A stretch of DNA of 57,711 bases from Gemmatimonadaceae bacterium (GTDB lineage Bacteria; Gemmatimonadota; Gemmatimonadetes; Gemmatimonadales; Gemmatimonadaceae): assembly GCA_035633115.1 (NCBI GenBank), contig DASQFN010000080.1, forward strand, positions 1 through 57,711, written 5' to 3'. A program made the translations under genes and the position numbers. Under the pieces are notes generated by a model. The model was not told the origin of the DNA. It made no database searches and worked only from the letters and a program-made list of their open reading frames with translations. Shown one piece after another: positions 16,682-25,970 of the stretch (position 1 is its first letter; each line of letters begins with the position of its first letter).

Positions 16682-17665
16682 ATGCCCAAAATCTTCAGTG
16701 GAATACAGCCTTCGGGTGAGCTGCATATCGGCAATTATCTCGGGGCGGTGAAGAACTGGGTTGTGCTGCAGCGGCAATACGAGTCGTTCTTCTGCATCGT
16801 CGATTATCACGCGATCACGGTGCCGTACGATCCGGCTGACCTGAGGCAGCGGACGCGCGACATGGCCGTATCGCTGCTCGCCGCGGGGATCGACCCATCC
16901 GCGTGCACGCTGTTCGTTCAGTCAATGGTTCCGGAACATACCGAGCTTGCCTGGATATTCAACTCGGTCACGCCGCTCGGCGAGCTCGAGCGGCAGACTC
17001 AGTTCAAGGAGAAGGCGCTCAGGCAGGAAAGCGTGGCCGTGGGGCTGCTGACGTATCCGGTGCTCCAGGCAGCCGACATACTATTGTATAAGGCGGACAT
17101 GGTGCCGGTGGGCGAGGACCAGGTCCAGCACCTGGAACTCTCGCGAGAAGTTGCGCGGCGCTGGAACACGAAGTTTGCGAGCGAGGAGACTCCGTTTTTC
17201 CCCGAGCCGAAGCCTCTGCTCACTCCGACTCGCCGCGTCATGGGCCTCGACGGCCAGGCGAAGATGTCCAAGTCGCTCGGCAACACGGTTGGCCTGCTCG
17301 AGGATCCGAAAGACATCTGGGAAAAGCTGCGTCCGGCAGTGACGGATCCCAAGCGTGTTCGCCGGACCGACCCGGGGACGCCGGAAGTGTGCAATATCTA
17401 CCACCTGCACAAGGCGTTCAGTCCGCCGGCTACGGTCGAGCACGTTGCCGTACAGTGCAGCACTGCCGGATGGGGCTGCATCGACTGCAAGAAAGTTCTG
17501 TTCGACTCGATGGAAGCCGAGCTGCAGCCTATCCGCGAGCGCGCTGCGGGAGTCCTGGCCGAGTCGAATAGCGTCGGCGAAATACTCGCGGCCGGAGCCG
17601 CAAGAGCTCGGGCGATTGCAGTTGAGACGCTTCGTGAAGTGAAGCAGCTCATGGGACTCACCTGA
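16682..17665 (+). CDS. trpS: Tryptophanyl-tRNA synthetase
   Basis: A class I synthetase of 327 residues, normal for the bacterial enzyme. The N-terminal PKIFSGIQPSGELHIGNYLGAVKNWV contains the HIGN signature. The second signature is AKMSKSLGN at about residue 195. The tryptophan-binding segment VGEDQVQHLELSREVARRWN is typical. It is transcribed divergently from the phosphatase gene, leaving only about 30 bases between the starts. A family B repeat block follows its stop. Confidence 0.97.
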   Translation: MPKIFSGIQPSGELHIGNYLGAVKNWVVLQRQYESFFCIVDYHAITVPYDPADLRQRTRDMAVSLLAAGIDPSACTLFVQSMVPEHTELAWIFNSVTPLGELERQTQFKEKALRQESVAVGLLTYPVLQAADILLYKADMVPVGEDQVQHLELSREVARRWNTKFASEETPFFPEPKPLLTPTRRVMGLDGQAKMSKSLGNTVGLLEDPKDIWEKLRPAVTDPKRVRRTDPGTPEVCNIYHLHKAFSPPATVEHVAVQCSTAGWGCIDCKKVLFDSMEAELQPIRERAAGVLAESNSVGEILAAGAARARAIAVETLREVKQLMGLT

Positions 17666-17675
17666 ACGCAACCGT

Positions 17676-17753
17676 CAACTGCGGACTGCGGCACTACACT
17701 GCGGAATGCGGCACTACACTGCGGACTGCGGATTGAACTGCGGACTGCGGATT
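17676..17753. repeat. Intergenic degenerate repeat, family B, second copy
   Basis: The trpS-M28 gap is made of ACTGCGGACTGCGG and GCACTACACTGCGG units, nearly perfect over short stretches. The same unit order occurs in reverse complement in the block at 45318-45441. No hairpin with a T-tract is visible. Confidence 0.8.
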
Positions 17754-17769
17754 CACAACGGGGCGCGGC

Positions 17770-18891
17770 GTGAATCGAGACCTTGCGTCTGACGCTCGCG
17801 AGCTGCTCGAGAAGATCGCGTCCGCTCCGAGATTCGCCGGAAGCGACAGCGAAGCCCTTGCGCGAGACCTCTGTGCGTCGCTGCTGAAGAGCCACGGATT
17901 CTCCGTGAGAGAGGATCCGTTCACATTCTCCGAATTTCCCGCACGTTACGGCCCGACGGTCGTCGGGCTCCTGCTGATCGCCGTCCTGCTGCTCACCAGC
18001 CACGTGCACTCGGACCACGGCGGAGCCGGGCCGGCCCTTGGGACGCTCCTGCTCGGCCTCCTGCTTACAGGAGCTACCGGCCGATGGCTCGGCCGCGGCG
18101 CGATTTTGAAGTTCCCGCTGCTGAGATCGAGATCCGCGAATCTGATCGCGACGCGGGGAACGCCGACCATCTGGCTGGTTGCGCACGCCGATTCGAAATC
18201 ACAGACGATACCGATGCTTGTCCGCGTCGGGGCTGTTGTCTTGACATTCGTTACCGTCGCTGTGTTTGCCACTGCGCTGATCGTCGCGTGGGTGAGCGTG
18301 ATGAGGAACGGAGAACGATGGCTTGGGAGCGAGGTGGTTCCGACCCTTGCGATTGTCGGCGCCGTGTGCGCACTCCCCCTCGTGTTCTGTCTCACGGGCA
18401 ACAAATCGCCCGGGGCGGTCGATAACGCGAGCGGGCTCATCTCCGTTCTACTCGCTGTTCGCGAGCTCCCTGCAGAAGCAGACGTCGGCGTGATAGTCAC
18501 GAGCGCCGAGGAGCTCGCGCTCGCCGGAGCGCGCGCGCATGTCGAGTCCAATCACGAGCGCGCACCTGTCGTCAACTGCGACACGATCGACGATAACGGC
18601 AATTTCTTGTGCATGACGCACGGTCGCAATCGCGGACCTGCCGCTGCAGCCGTCGTGAGGGCCGGCGACCGTCTCGCGTTGCCCGTGCGCGTTCGTGCGT
18701 TGATTCCGGGCATACTCACCGACAGCATCGCGTTCGCCGATGCCGGCTGGGATGCGGTCACGGTATCCCGCGGAAACCTCGGCACCCTCGCGCGCGTACA
18801 TACTTCCAGCGACACGCGTGAACGACTGGACGGCAGCGGAATTGCAAACGCAGCGCGTTTACTCGCCGCAACCATTGAGGAGCTTCGTTAA
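17770..18891 (+). CDS. Membrane-embedded M28-family metallopeptidase-like protein
   Basis: The 373-residue product has M28-type zinc aminopeptidase motifs: H139-A-D141, GAVDNASG with D218, the EE pair at 247-248 (TSAEELALAG), a CDTID segment, and a late VHTSSDT histidine. Unusually, two hydrophobic segments (about 61-77 and 88-104) come before the HAD motif, and two more (about 155-177 and 190-208) lie between it and the D218 motif. The catalytic residues would therefore be carried on a membrane protein. GTG start at 17770. Its stop overlaps the next gene by one base. The substrate is unknown. Confidence 0.8.
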   Translation: MNRDLASDARELLEKIASAPRFAGSDSEALARDLCASLLKSHGFSVREDPFTFSEFPARYGPTVVGLLLIAVLLLTSHVHSDHGGAGPALGTLLLGLLLTGATGRWLGRGAILKFPLLRSRSANLIATRGTPTIWLVAHADSKSQTIPMLVRVGAVVLTFVTVAVFATALIVAWVSVMRNGERWLGSEVVPTLAIVGAVCALPLVFCLTGNKSPGAVDNASGLISVLLAVRELPAEADVGVIVTSAEELALAGARAHVESNHERAPVVNCDTIDDNGNFLCMTHGRNRGPAAAAVVRAGDRLALPVRVRALIPGILTDSIAFADAGWDAVTVSRGNLGTLARVHTSSDTRERLDGSGIANAARLLAATIEELR

Positions 18892-19382
18892 TGGCACTCG
18901 TACTGTTGACCGCCGTACTCGTACTGTCACTCGTACTGATCGCGCTCGGACTTCCGGGACTCTGGGTGATGATCACAGGCGCAGTGATTTACAACATTCT
19001 GGTCGGGGGAACTCCGATCGGGTGGTTCACGCTCGTCGCCGTGACCGTGCTGGCGGTTATCGCGGAGGTGCTCGAGTTCGGGCTGGCGGGGAAGTACGCC
19101 CGAAAGTACGGCGGCTCGCGCCGGGCGAGCTGGGGAGCGATCATCGGTGGAGTTGTCGGAGCTATTCTGGGTTTTCCAATCCCGATAGTTGGTCCACTGA
19201 TCGGCGCCTTTGCCGGTTCATTCATCGGCGCGCTCGTCGGAGAGGTGTCGCAGGGGAGCTCGCGAAAGGACGCGACGAGAGTCGCGACAGGAGCGCTGCT
19301 GGGAAGGGTCGCCGCCACCGCGCTCAAGATCGGGATTGGCTGTGCCATAGCGTCGTGGATATTCTTCGCCGCGCTCGGCTGA
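18891..19382 (+). CDS. DUF456 family small membrane protein
   Basis: The 163-residue product is very hydrophobic, with about five segments. The glycine-rich pattern GGVVGAILGFPIPIVGPLIGAFAGSFIGALVGE is typical of the DUF456 family, and a conserved RRASWGAIIGG segment precedes it. The function of the family is not established. The start overlaps the peptidase stop, so the two are likely cotranscribed. A terminator follows. Confidence 0.85.
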   Translation: MALVLLTAVLVLSLVLIALGLPGLWVMITGAVIYNILVGGTPIGWFTLVAVTVLAVIAEVLEFGLAGKYARKYGGSRRASWGAIIGGVVGAILGFPIPIVGPLIGAFAGSFIGALVGEVSQGSSRKDATRVATGALLGRVAATALKIGIGCAIASWIFFAALG

Positions 19383-19420
19383 CCTGATTGACACGCATCA
19401 CTGCTCGGGTAGATTCGAAC

Positions 19421-19448
19421 AACGCCTCGCGACTGCCGGGGCGTTTTT
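19421..19448 (+). terminator. Rho-independent terminator after the DUF456 gene
   Basis: AACGCCTCG (19421-19429) pairs with CGGGGCGTT (19437-19445) with one mismatch and a seven-base loop, and is followed by a run of T to 19448. It separates the M28/DUF456 unit from purA. Confidence 0.75.
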
Positions 19449-19497
19449 CATTTCGGTGAGAATTCTCTCGCGCGTTTAGCGCGGTCGCGGAGCGCAA

Positions 19498-20778
19498 TTG
19501 TTCGATTCCAAGATACGCACCGTGGTAATTGTCGGTGCGCAATGGGGCGACGAGGGGAAGGGCAAGCTCGTCGACGTGCTTGCCGAGCGCGCTGACTGGG
19601 TAGTTCGTTACCAGGGCGGTGCGAATGCCGGACATACAGTGCAGATCGGCGAGAAGTCATTCGTTCTCCACCAGATCCCGAGCGGGATTCTTCATCCTGG
19701 TGTTCGCTGTGCGATCGGAAACGGCGTCGTGCTCGACCCCGAGACTCTATTCACGGAGATCGACGAACTGATCGCGGACGGCGTGGATGTGCAGGGTCGG
19801 CTGTACGTAAGCGACCGCGTGCACCTCGTTCTTCCTTATCACAAGCTCGTCGATTCAAAGAGCTCTGCGAGCCGGGAGATTGGCACTACGGGGCGGGGAA
19901 TCGGCCCAGCGTATGAAGACAAAATCGCTCGGCGCGGTGTTCGCGTGCTCGACCTTCGGCATCCGGAGCGGCTTCGTAACCGAGTAGAGCGCGGCGTTGC
20001 TCATGCGAATGCGCAGCTAAGTGCTTTTGATGTACCTGAGCGAGCCGACCTCGAGGCCACGCTTTCGACTCTCGAGCGACTGGCACCTCGCATTCTGCCA
20101 ATTACCGAAGACGTTGGTCTTGCCGTGTACAAGGCAATCAGGAAGGGCGCGAGCGTGTTGCTCGAGGGTGCGCAGGGATCGATGCTCGACGTAGATCACG
20201 GGACTTATCCGTTTGTAACATCGAGCAGCACGACCTCAGGCGGAGCCGCAATTGGAGTGGGCATCGCACCCAGCTCGATTCACGCTGCGCTGGGGATCGT
20301 GAAGGCTTACACCACGCGAGTTGGGAACGGGCCACTGCCGACTGAGCTCGAGGAACCGCTGGCTTCCCGGATCCGCGAGTTGGGCAACGAATACGGCGCC
20401 ACGACAGGTCGTCCGCGCCGATGCGGCTGGTTCGACAGCGTCGTGGTTCGCTACGCGACGCGCATCAATGGCCTCACCGGGTTGGCTGTTACGAAGCTCG
20501 ATGTGCTCGACACGCTCGATCGTATTGCCATCTGCACTGGATACCGCGTCGGCAACGAGTTGCATTCAGAGTTTCCCGGAGATCTGGTCACCCTGGAAAC
20601 AGCAGAGCCGCAGTACGAGTGGCTGGAGGGCTGGCAGCAATCGACGGCGGATGCTCGCTCGCTCGACGATCTCCCTCGCGCGGCGCGCACTTATCTGGAC
20701 AGGATCGAATCACTTTCGGACGCACCGATTTCGTACGTGAGCGTCGGGACGCGGCGAGATCAGATCATCGCAGCCTAG
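19498..20778 (+). CDS. purA: Adenylosuccinate synthetase
   Basis: This enzyme joins IMP and aspartate with GTP, the first committed step to AMP. The 426-residue product has the P-loop-like VVIVGAQWGDEGKGKLVD, the NAGHTVQIGEKSFVLHQIPSGIL stretch, GTTGRGIGPAYEDKIARRGVR, and a C-terminal TTTGRPRR-like segment (GATTGRPRRCGWFD). The TTG start at 19498 has GGAG five bases before it. GTG at 19522 is a possible shorter start. It follows the terminator and stands alone. Confidence 0.96.
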   Translation: MFDSKIRTVVIVGAQWGDEGKGKLVDVLAERADWVVRYQGGANAGHTVQIGEKSFVLHQIPSGILHPGVRCAIGNGVVLDPETLFTEIDELIADGVDVQGRLYVSDRVHLVLPYHKLVDSKSSASREIGTTGRGIGPAYEDKIARRGVRVLDLRHPERLRNRVERGVAHANAQLSAFDVPERADLEATLSTLERLAPRILPITEDVGLAVYKAIRKGASVLLEGAQGSMLDVDHGTYPFVTSSSTTSGGAAIGVGIAPSSIHAALGIVKAYTTRVGNGPLPTELEEPLASRIRELGNEYGATTGRPRRCGWFDSVVVRYATRINGLTGLAVTKLDVLDTLDRIAICTGYRVGNELHSEFPGDLVTLETAEPQYEWLEGWQQSTADARSLDDLPRAARTYLDRIESLSDAPISYVSVGTRRDQIIAA

Positions 20779-20903
20779 ACATGCGGTCGCTCGTTGCTCT
20801 TGCCATCGCCGCTACGTGTTCGCGAGCTGCGATTCTGGCACCGCGCTCATCCGATGGCCGGCAGTGAACGATCCGGGAGTGCTTGACGGCCGTAGGTTTC
20901 CGC

Positions 20904-21659
20904 ATGCGATCGACGGCTGAGTGGCGGTTCTGGGGTCGGTATGATCCCATGTGGGCGGTGGCGACGTGGGAGGGACGCCAGCACGATGGGCCGCACCCAT
21001 GGACGATCGATGACTTTCTCGCCGCGGGTCGGAGCGATTGCACGGACATCATGCGCCAATGGAACCAATACGGGCGCAAAGACGGCGGTAGATGCGTCGA
21101 GATAGGATGCGGAGCGGGGCGGCTCACTTCCGCGCTGGTCGATTACTTCGACCGCGTCCTGGCAATAGACGTCTCGGTGGATCAGATCGAGCTCGCTAAA
21201 CGCTTCCTCGGAGCGAGCGTGACGCGCGTCACTTTTTCCATCGTGGAAGAACCAGTGTTAGACGTCCGGCCGGGAACCTGCTCGGCGATGATAAGCACGT
21301 TTGTCTTCCAGCATCTTTCGGATTACTCGGGAATCGTCGCGTATCTCCGTGCTGCGCACCGCGCCCTGCAGCCGGGTGCGTCGATCTGTTTCCAGACGCC
21401 AGTGCCCGGCGCGGATAACGGTGACTTACCCTCGGCCGCCGCTCGCACGCTTGACTCGGTACGTTCACGCGTCAGCCGCGCCCTCGGGCGGCGTCGTTTC
21501 ATGGAGTACAACCGGTATCCGGTCGAGCGGATCGTATCTACACTCGAGGAAATCGGCTTCCAGGACGTCGAAATGAGGATCGTGCGCCTCGCGTCGACGA
21601 ATCGCCGCCAGAGCTTTTTCTTCGCACGGAAACCCGGCCTTCACTCCAACGGCGCGTAG
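20904..21659 (+). CDS. Class I SAM-dependent methyltransferase
   Basis: The 251-residue product has the Rossmann glycine motif CVEIGCGAGRLTSAL, a second acidic strand (VLAIDVS) and a post-motif FVFQHLSDY, all typical of class I methyltransferases. The acceptor is unknown. The N-terminal part (STAEWRFWGRYDPMWAV) resembles small-molecule or lipid-type methyltransferases of this group, but I cannot assign it. ATG at 20904 was chosen over TTG at 20883. The 125 bases between purA and this start contain no supported gene. Confidence 0.8.
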   Translation: MRSTAEWRFWGRYDPMWAVATWEGRQHDGPHPWTIDDFLAAGRSDCTDIMRQWNQYGRKDGGRCVEIGCGAGRLTSALVDYFDRVLAIDVSVDQIELAKRFLGASVTRVTFSIVEEPVLDVRPGTCSAMISTFVFQHLSDYSGIVAYLRAAHRALQPGASICFQTPVPGADNGDLPSAAARTLDSVRSRVSRALGRRRFMEYNRYPVERIVSTLEEIGFQDVEMRIVRLASTNRRQSFFFARKPGLHSNGA

Positions 21660-21752
21660 GTGATCAGGGGATCGTGCGCATGACAGAACACGCACTACTT
21701 GCGGTTCTTTCACTCGGAAGTCCTCACTACGGTGTCCGCTATATTTAGCCGG

Positions 21753-23105
21753 ATGTCCCCAAACTACCCCGACGTGATGGACAAGCTCGTGTCGCTATGC
21801 AAGCGGCGCGGCTTCGTGTTTCAGTCATCCGAGATCTACGGCGGCACCGGCTCGGTATGGGACTACGGCCCACTCGGCGTCGAGCTGAAACGCAACCTCC
21901 AGGACAGATGGTGGCGCGCAATGGTTCGCCAGCGCGATGACATCGAGGGTCTCGACTCGGCGATCCTGATGCATCCGCGGGTGTGGGAAGCGAGCGGACA
22001 CGTAAGCGGATTCGTCGACCCCCTCGTCGACTGCCGCAACTGCAAAAAGCGCTTTCGTGCCGACGATGAGAAGATCAAGGGAGCTCCCGGCACGCCCGAC
22101 GCACAGTGCCCCGCCTGCGGAATGAAGGGAACCCTCAGCGCACCGCGCCAGTTCAACTTGATGTTCAAGACGTTCATGGGCCCGGTAGAGGACAGCGCTG
22201 CGACGATCTATTTGCGCCCCGAAACGGCGCAGGGAACATACGTGAACTTCCTGAATGTCCAGCAGTCCACACGCCAGCGAATTCCTTTCGGCATCGCCCA
22301 GATCGGCAAGGCGTTCAGAAACGAGATCACTCCCGGGAATTTCATTTTCCGGACGCGTGAGTTCGAGCAGATGGAGATGCAGTTCTTCGTCGAGCCCGGC
22401 ACCGACGAGAAATGGTTCGAGTACTGGAAGCAGGAGCGAATGAAATGGCATCAGGGCCTGGGACTCGCGCCGGACCGCCTGCAGTTCCATCAGCACGGCG
22501 AGAATGAGCTTGCCCACTACGCACGTGCTGCCTTCGACGTGCAGTTCGACTTCGGCGGGTCACTCGGGTTTCAGGAGATCGAAGGAATTCACAATCGCGG
22601 CGACTTCGATCTCTCGCAGCACCAGCAGTTCTCCGGCAAGAAGCTCGAGTACTTCGACCACGCGGGGAACAAGCGCTACATCCCGTTCGTCGTCGAGACT
22701 GCAGTGGGACCAAACCGCACGCTGCTTGCTTTGCTCGTGAACGGCTATCGCGAGGAAAGCGTTGAGGGAGAGAGCGAGGGCCGGACTGTGCTCGGGCTCA
22801 GTCCTGCGCTCGCTCCGATCAAGGCGGGAGTTTTCCCACTCGTGAAGAAAGACGGCATGCCGGAGATGGCGCACAGAATCGCCGACGATTTGCGGAATGC
22901 ATTTCCGGTTTTTTACGATGACAGTGGCGCCATCGGCCGGCGCTACCGGAGGCAGGATGAGATCGGAACTCCTTTCTGCATTACCGTGGACGGCGAGTCC
23001 GGTGGCGCAAACGACGTAACAGTGCGCGACCGGGATACGCTCAAGCAGGAAAGGATCGCGATTGGCAGCGTTCGCGAGTACATCGGCGAGAGAATCGCCG
23101 CATGA
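21753..23105 (+). CDS. glyQS: Glycyl-tRNA synthetase, alpha2 (single-chain) type
   Basis: A class II synthetase in the form shared by archaea, eukaryotes and some bacteria, in contrast to the two-subunit GlyQ/GlyS form. Features include [40 protein letters not shown], a zinc-like insertion with CRNC and CPAC pairs, motif 2 around [31 protein letters not shown], and a C-terminal anticodon-binding domain. ATG at 21753 gives 450 residues. The upstream part of the frame to 21699 is unlike the family. It overlaps the M3 peptidase gene by four bases. Confidence 0.96.
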   Translation: MSPNYPDVMDKLVSLCKRRGFVFQSSEIYGGTGSVWDYGPLGVELKRNLQDRWWRAMVRQRDDIEGLDSAILMHPRVWEASGHVSGFVDPLVDCRNCKKRFRADDEKIKGAPGTPDAQCPACGMKGTLSAPRQFNLMFKTFMGPVEDSAATIYLRPETAQGTYVNFLNVQQSTRQRIPFGIAQIGKAFRNEITPGNFIFRTREFEQMEMQFFVEPGTDEKWFEYWKQERMKWHQGLGLAPDRLQFHQHGENELAHYARAAFDVQFDFGGSLGFQEIEGIHNRGDFDLSQHQQFSGKKLEYFDHAGNKRYIPFVVETAVGPNRTLLALLVNGYREESVEGESEGRTVLGLSPALAPIKAGVFPLVKKDGMPEMAHRIADDLRNAFPVFYDDSGAIGRRYRRQDEIGTPFCITVDGESGGANDVTVRDRDTLKQERIAIGSVREYIGERIAA

Positions 23106-24628
23106 CGCAGCTCACTCTCGAGCGTCTGCGGCGGGAGGGAGAAGCGTTCACCGAGGAAATTGCGCGCGAGACCTTTCTCGCCCATGCCGGGCACAAGCCC
23201 GTGGCCGAGCTGAGCCCGATTTACGAGCGACACGCCGCTGTGCTGAGCTCGGACGCGCTGGAGCTGACACTCGATTTGTTTCGCAGCTCGGGCAAGGGAA
23301 CGGAGGAGCACCGGTCAGCCCGCTACCTTCTGGAGTTCGAGCTGGAGGCGCAGGCATCGCGGTCCCTCGCCGCGATCGATGAAGCCGAGATTGCGTTCGA
23401 AAACTCGGCGTTCGTCGAGACGGCCGACGGCCGTCAGATCCAGTACCAGACCGCGTCCATCGAGATCGCGAACGAACCCGACCGCGCCCGGCGTCTCGCA
23501 CTCGACGATGCGCGTGTAGCACTTGTCGAGCGTGAGCATGCTCCGCTCCGGCTCGAGCGACTGCGGCGTGAGAAGGAGATCATCGAATCTCTCGAGATCG
23601 CACCCACCTACAACAAAGCGTTCGAGGAAATCACGGGAGTCTCACTCGAAGGGCTGGCGGCCGAGTGCAGGGATTTCCTGGATGAGACGCAGGGGATGTG
23701 GAACGACACGCTTCCTTATTTCCTGAGTCGCTCACTCGGCATACGGCCGTCGCAAGCCACGCGCTCGGACGCGCTCGCTCTCCTCCGCGCGTCTGAATAC
23801 GACTTTGCATTTCCAGGAGCAGGTCTCGAGGGCGCCATAAGAAAGCAGGTGGCCGAGATGGGGCTCGATCCCCATGCGGGCGGCCGGATCATCTATGACG
23901 TCGGCGACCGTCCGGGCAAGCGATCGCGCGCGTTCTGCGCTCCGACGCGCGTGCCTCATGAGGTTTACCTCGTGCTCAGGCCGCACGGCGGACAGAGCGA
24001 CTACACGACGCTCCTTCACGAGGCCGGACACGCCCTGCATTTCGCCAACACACGCGCCGACTACCCGTTTGAGTTCCGCTGGCTTGGCGACAACTCAGTG
24101 ACGGAGTCGTACGCCATGCTCTTCGATCACAGGATGCAGGACCGCGGGTGGCTCCTGCGCTATACCGACCTCGGCAGCGCACGGATGCAGGAGTTTCTGC
24201 GGATGGCGGGCTTCGAGGAGCTCCATTACCTGCGACGATACTGCGCCAAGCTCATCTATGAGGTGGAGGCGTACGGAGCTGACGCCGACTGGGACGATCT
24301 TCCCGATCTCTACGTTGAGACACTCACTGGTGCGACGACATTCGAGTACCGGCCGGCCGACGCATTCGTGGATTTCGATCCGAGGTATTACTCGACACGC
24401 TACCTCCGCGCGTGGCAGCTGCAGGCCGTCCTCAATGAGTCGCTCGTTTCGCGCTTCGACGCCGACTGGTATCGAAACCCATCGGCCGGTCCGTGGCTCG
24501 CAGGCGAGCTCTGGAGCGAAGGTCAGCGGGAGTCGGCGGAGGAGATCGCGGCGAGAGTCGGCGTGGGAGGCGACGGGCTTTCGTTTCGTCCGCTGACGCG
24601 GAATATCGAGAAGCTTCTTGGAGCCTGA
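23102..24628 (+). CDS. M3-family metallopeptidase (oligoendopeptidase-like)
   Basis: The 508-residue product has the gluzincin motif H306-E-A-G-H310 ([16 protein letters not shown]), followed about 25 residues later by the third ligand in [12 protein letters not shown], as in thimet oligopeptidase, PepF and related enzymes. It lacks a signal peptide, so it probably degrades peptides in the cytoplasm. The overall sequence is only distantly like classical PepF or Dcp, and the exact subfamily is unclear. ATGA overlap with glyQS and 11-base overlap with the M20 gene indicate one transcript. Confidence 0.88.
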   Translation: MTQLTLERLRREGEAFTEEIARETFLAHAGHKPVAELSPIYERHAAVLSSDALELTLDLFRSSGKGTEEHRSARYLLEFELEAQASRSLAAIDEAEIAFENSAFVETADGRQIQYQTASIEIANEPDRARRLALDDARVALVEREHAPLRLERLRREKEIIESLEIAPTYNKAFEEITGVSLEGLAAECRDFLDETQGMWNDTLPYFLSRSLGIRPSQATRSDALALLRASEYDFAFPGAGLEGAIRKQVAEMGLDPHAGGRIIYDVGDRPGKRSRAFCAPTRVPHEVYLVLRPHGGQSDYTTLLHEAGHALHFANTRADYPFEFRWLGDNSVTESYAMLFDHRMQDRGWLLRYTDLGSARMQEFLRMAGFEELHYLRRYCAKLIYEVEAYGADADWDDLPDLYVETLTGATTFEYRPADAFVDFDPRYYSTRYLRAWQLQAVLNESLVSRFDADWYRNPSAGPWLAGELWSEGQRESAEEIAARVGVGGDGLSFRPLTRNIEKLLGA

Positions 24629-25970
24629 TCGCGCCGCTGTCGAGGCGGAGACAATCGCCGTCCTCCAGCGTCTGATCCGATTCGACACGACTAATCCGCC
24701 GGGAAACGAGTTGCCGCTCGCCCAGTGGATTCACGCGACTTTTGTCGCGGAAGGAATCGAGTCGCAAATTCTCATTCCCGTTCCGAATCGCGCTGTGGTG
24801 GTCGCCCGGATTCGCGGCGACGGCCGATACCGGCCGGTGCTCCTGCTCGCTCACATGGACGTCGTCGGCGTGGAGCGGGACAAATGGTCGCACGACCCGT
24901 TTGGCGGCGTCGTCGAGGACGGCTACGTCTACGGGCGCGGCGCGATCGATGACAAGGGAATGCTGGCCGCGAACGTGATGGCGATGCTCGTAATTCGCCG
25001 GGATATCGCTGCGGGAGGGTTGAATCTCGCGCGCGACGTTCTTTTCGTCGCGACCTCCGACGAAGAAGCCGGTGGAACAGCGGGCATGCAGTGGCTCGTC
25101 GCTAACCATCGCGATCTTCTCGACGCCGAATTCGCGATTAACGAGGGCGGGCGCACGCGCATCCTTCCCGACGGGAAGCGTTACCTCGCGATACAGGTCG
25201 CGGAAAAGGTTTCGCACACCGTGACCATTACCGCGCGCGGGCCCGCGGGGCACGCCGCAATTCCTCGCGAAGGCAACGCGATTTTTAAACTGGCTGGAGC
25301 GCTCGAAAAGCTTGGTCATTATTCCGAGCCGATTGCGGTGACACAGACCACGAGACGCTTTTTCGGCGAGCTTGCTGCGATCTGGACCGACGATCGCGAG
25401 GGTATCGCGATGCGAGCGATCGCGACAGCGTCGGAGCAGGATATCACGGAAGCCGCATCAGTCTTGTCGGCAAATCCTGTCTTCAATGCGGTTCTCCGAA
25501 ACACGATCTCGCCGACATTTCTGGGTGCCGGAGTCCGCGGCAACGTCATTCCTGCCGAAGCGAGTGTTGGAGTCAACGTCCGCACGCTTCCCGGACATTC
25601 GATCGATGACGTCGTCTCGCGCCTCAGGCCGATAGTTGCCGGGGATAATATCGAGATTACGACGCGGACCAATGGGGTGGACGCGCCTGCTTCAGACCCG
25701 GATTCCCCGATGTTCGCGGCGCTGGCTCGAACGGCGAAGGAGCTCGACTCCGAGATCGCTGTCGTTCCCTATCTTGGAACGGGCGCGACGGAAAGTGCCG
25801 AGCTGCGAAGCGTTGGAATCAAGGCTTACGGGATTCTGCCTTTCCCGATGGTGCCGGCCGACGAAGAGCGCATGCACGGACACGACGAGCGCGTGCCGAT
25901 TGCATCACTGCATTTCGGCACGCGCCTGATCCACGAGTCGGTGCTGCGCGTCGCTGCCGCAGCTATTTAA
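24618..25970 (+). CDS. M20-family metallopeptidase
   Basis: The 450-residue product is a cocatalytic zinc exopeptidase of the M20 type (carboxypeptidase, dipeptidase or deacylase). Motifs are LLLAHMDVV, DPFGGVVEDGYVYGRGAIDDKG with the bridging aspartate, FVATSDEEAGG, and a dimerisation domain after NEGGRTR. Near the end, HDERVPI supplies the last histidine. The TTG start at 24618 lies inside the M3 gene. A cytoplasmic location is inferred from the lack of a signal peptide. Its 3' end overlaps the convergent S46 gene by eight bases. Confidence 0.9.
   Translation: MEPDRAAVEAETIAVLQRLIRFDTTNPPGNELPLAQWIHATFVAEGIESQILIPVPNRAVVVARIRGDGRYRPVLLLAHMDVVGVERDKWSHDPFGGVVEDGYVYGRGAIDDKGMLAANVMAMLVIRRDIAAGGLNLARDVLFVATSDEEAGGTAGMQWLVANHRDLLDAEFAINEGGRTRILPDGKRYLAIQVAEKVSHTVTITARGPAGHAAIPREGNAIFKLAGALEKLGHYSEPIAVTQTTRRFFGELAAIWTDDREGIAMRAIATASEQDITEAASVLSANPVFNAVLRNTISPTFLGAGVRGNVIPAEASVGVNVRTLPGHSIDDVVSRLRPIVAGDNIEITTRTNGVDAPASDPDSPMFAALARTAKELDSEIAVVPYLGTGATESAELRSVGIKAYGILPFPMVPADEERMHGHDERVPIASLHFGTRLIHESVLRVAAAAI

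Noticed and set aside
20781-20867. 28-codon frame resembling a signal peptide after purA
   Set aside because: It stops after 28 codons with no following domain and no ribosome-binding site. It may be a remnant, but there is too little to call.
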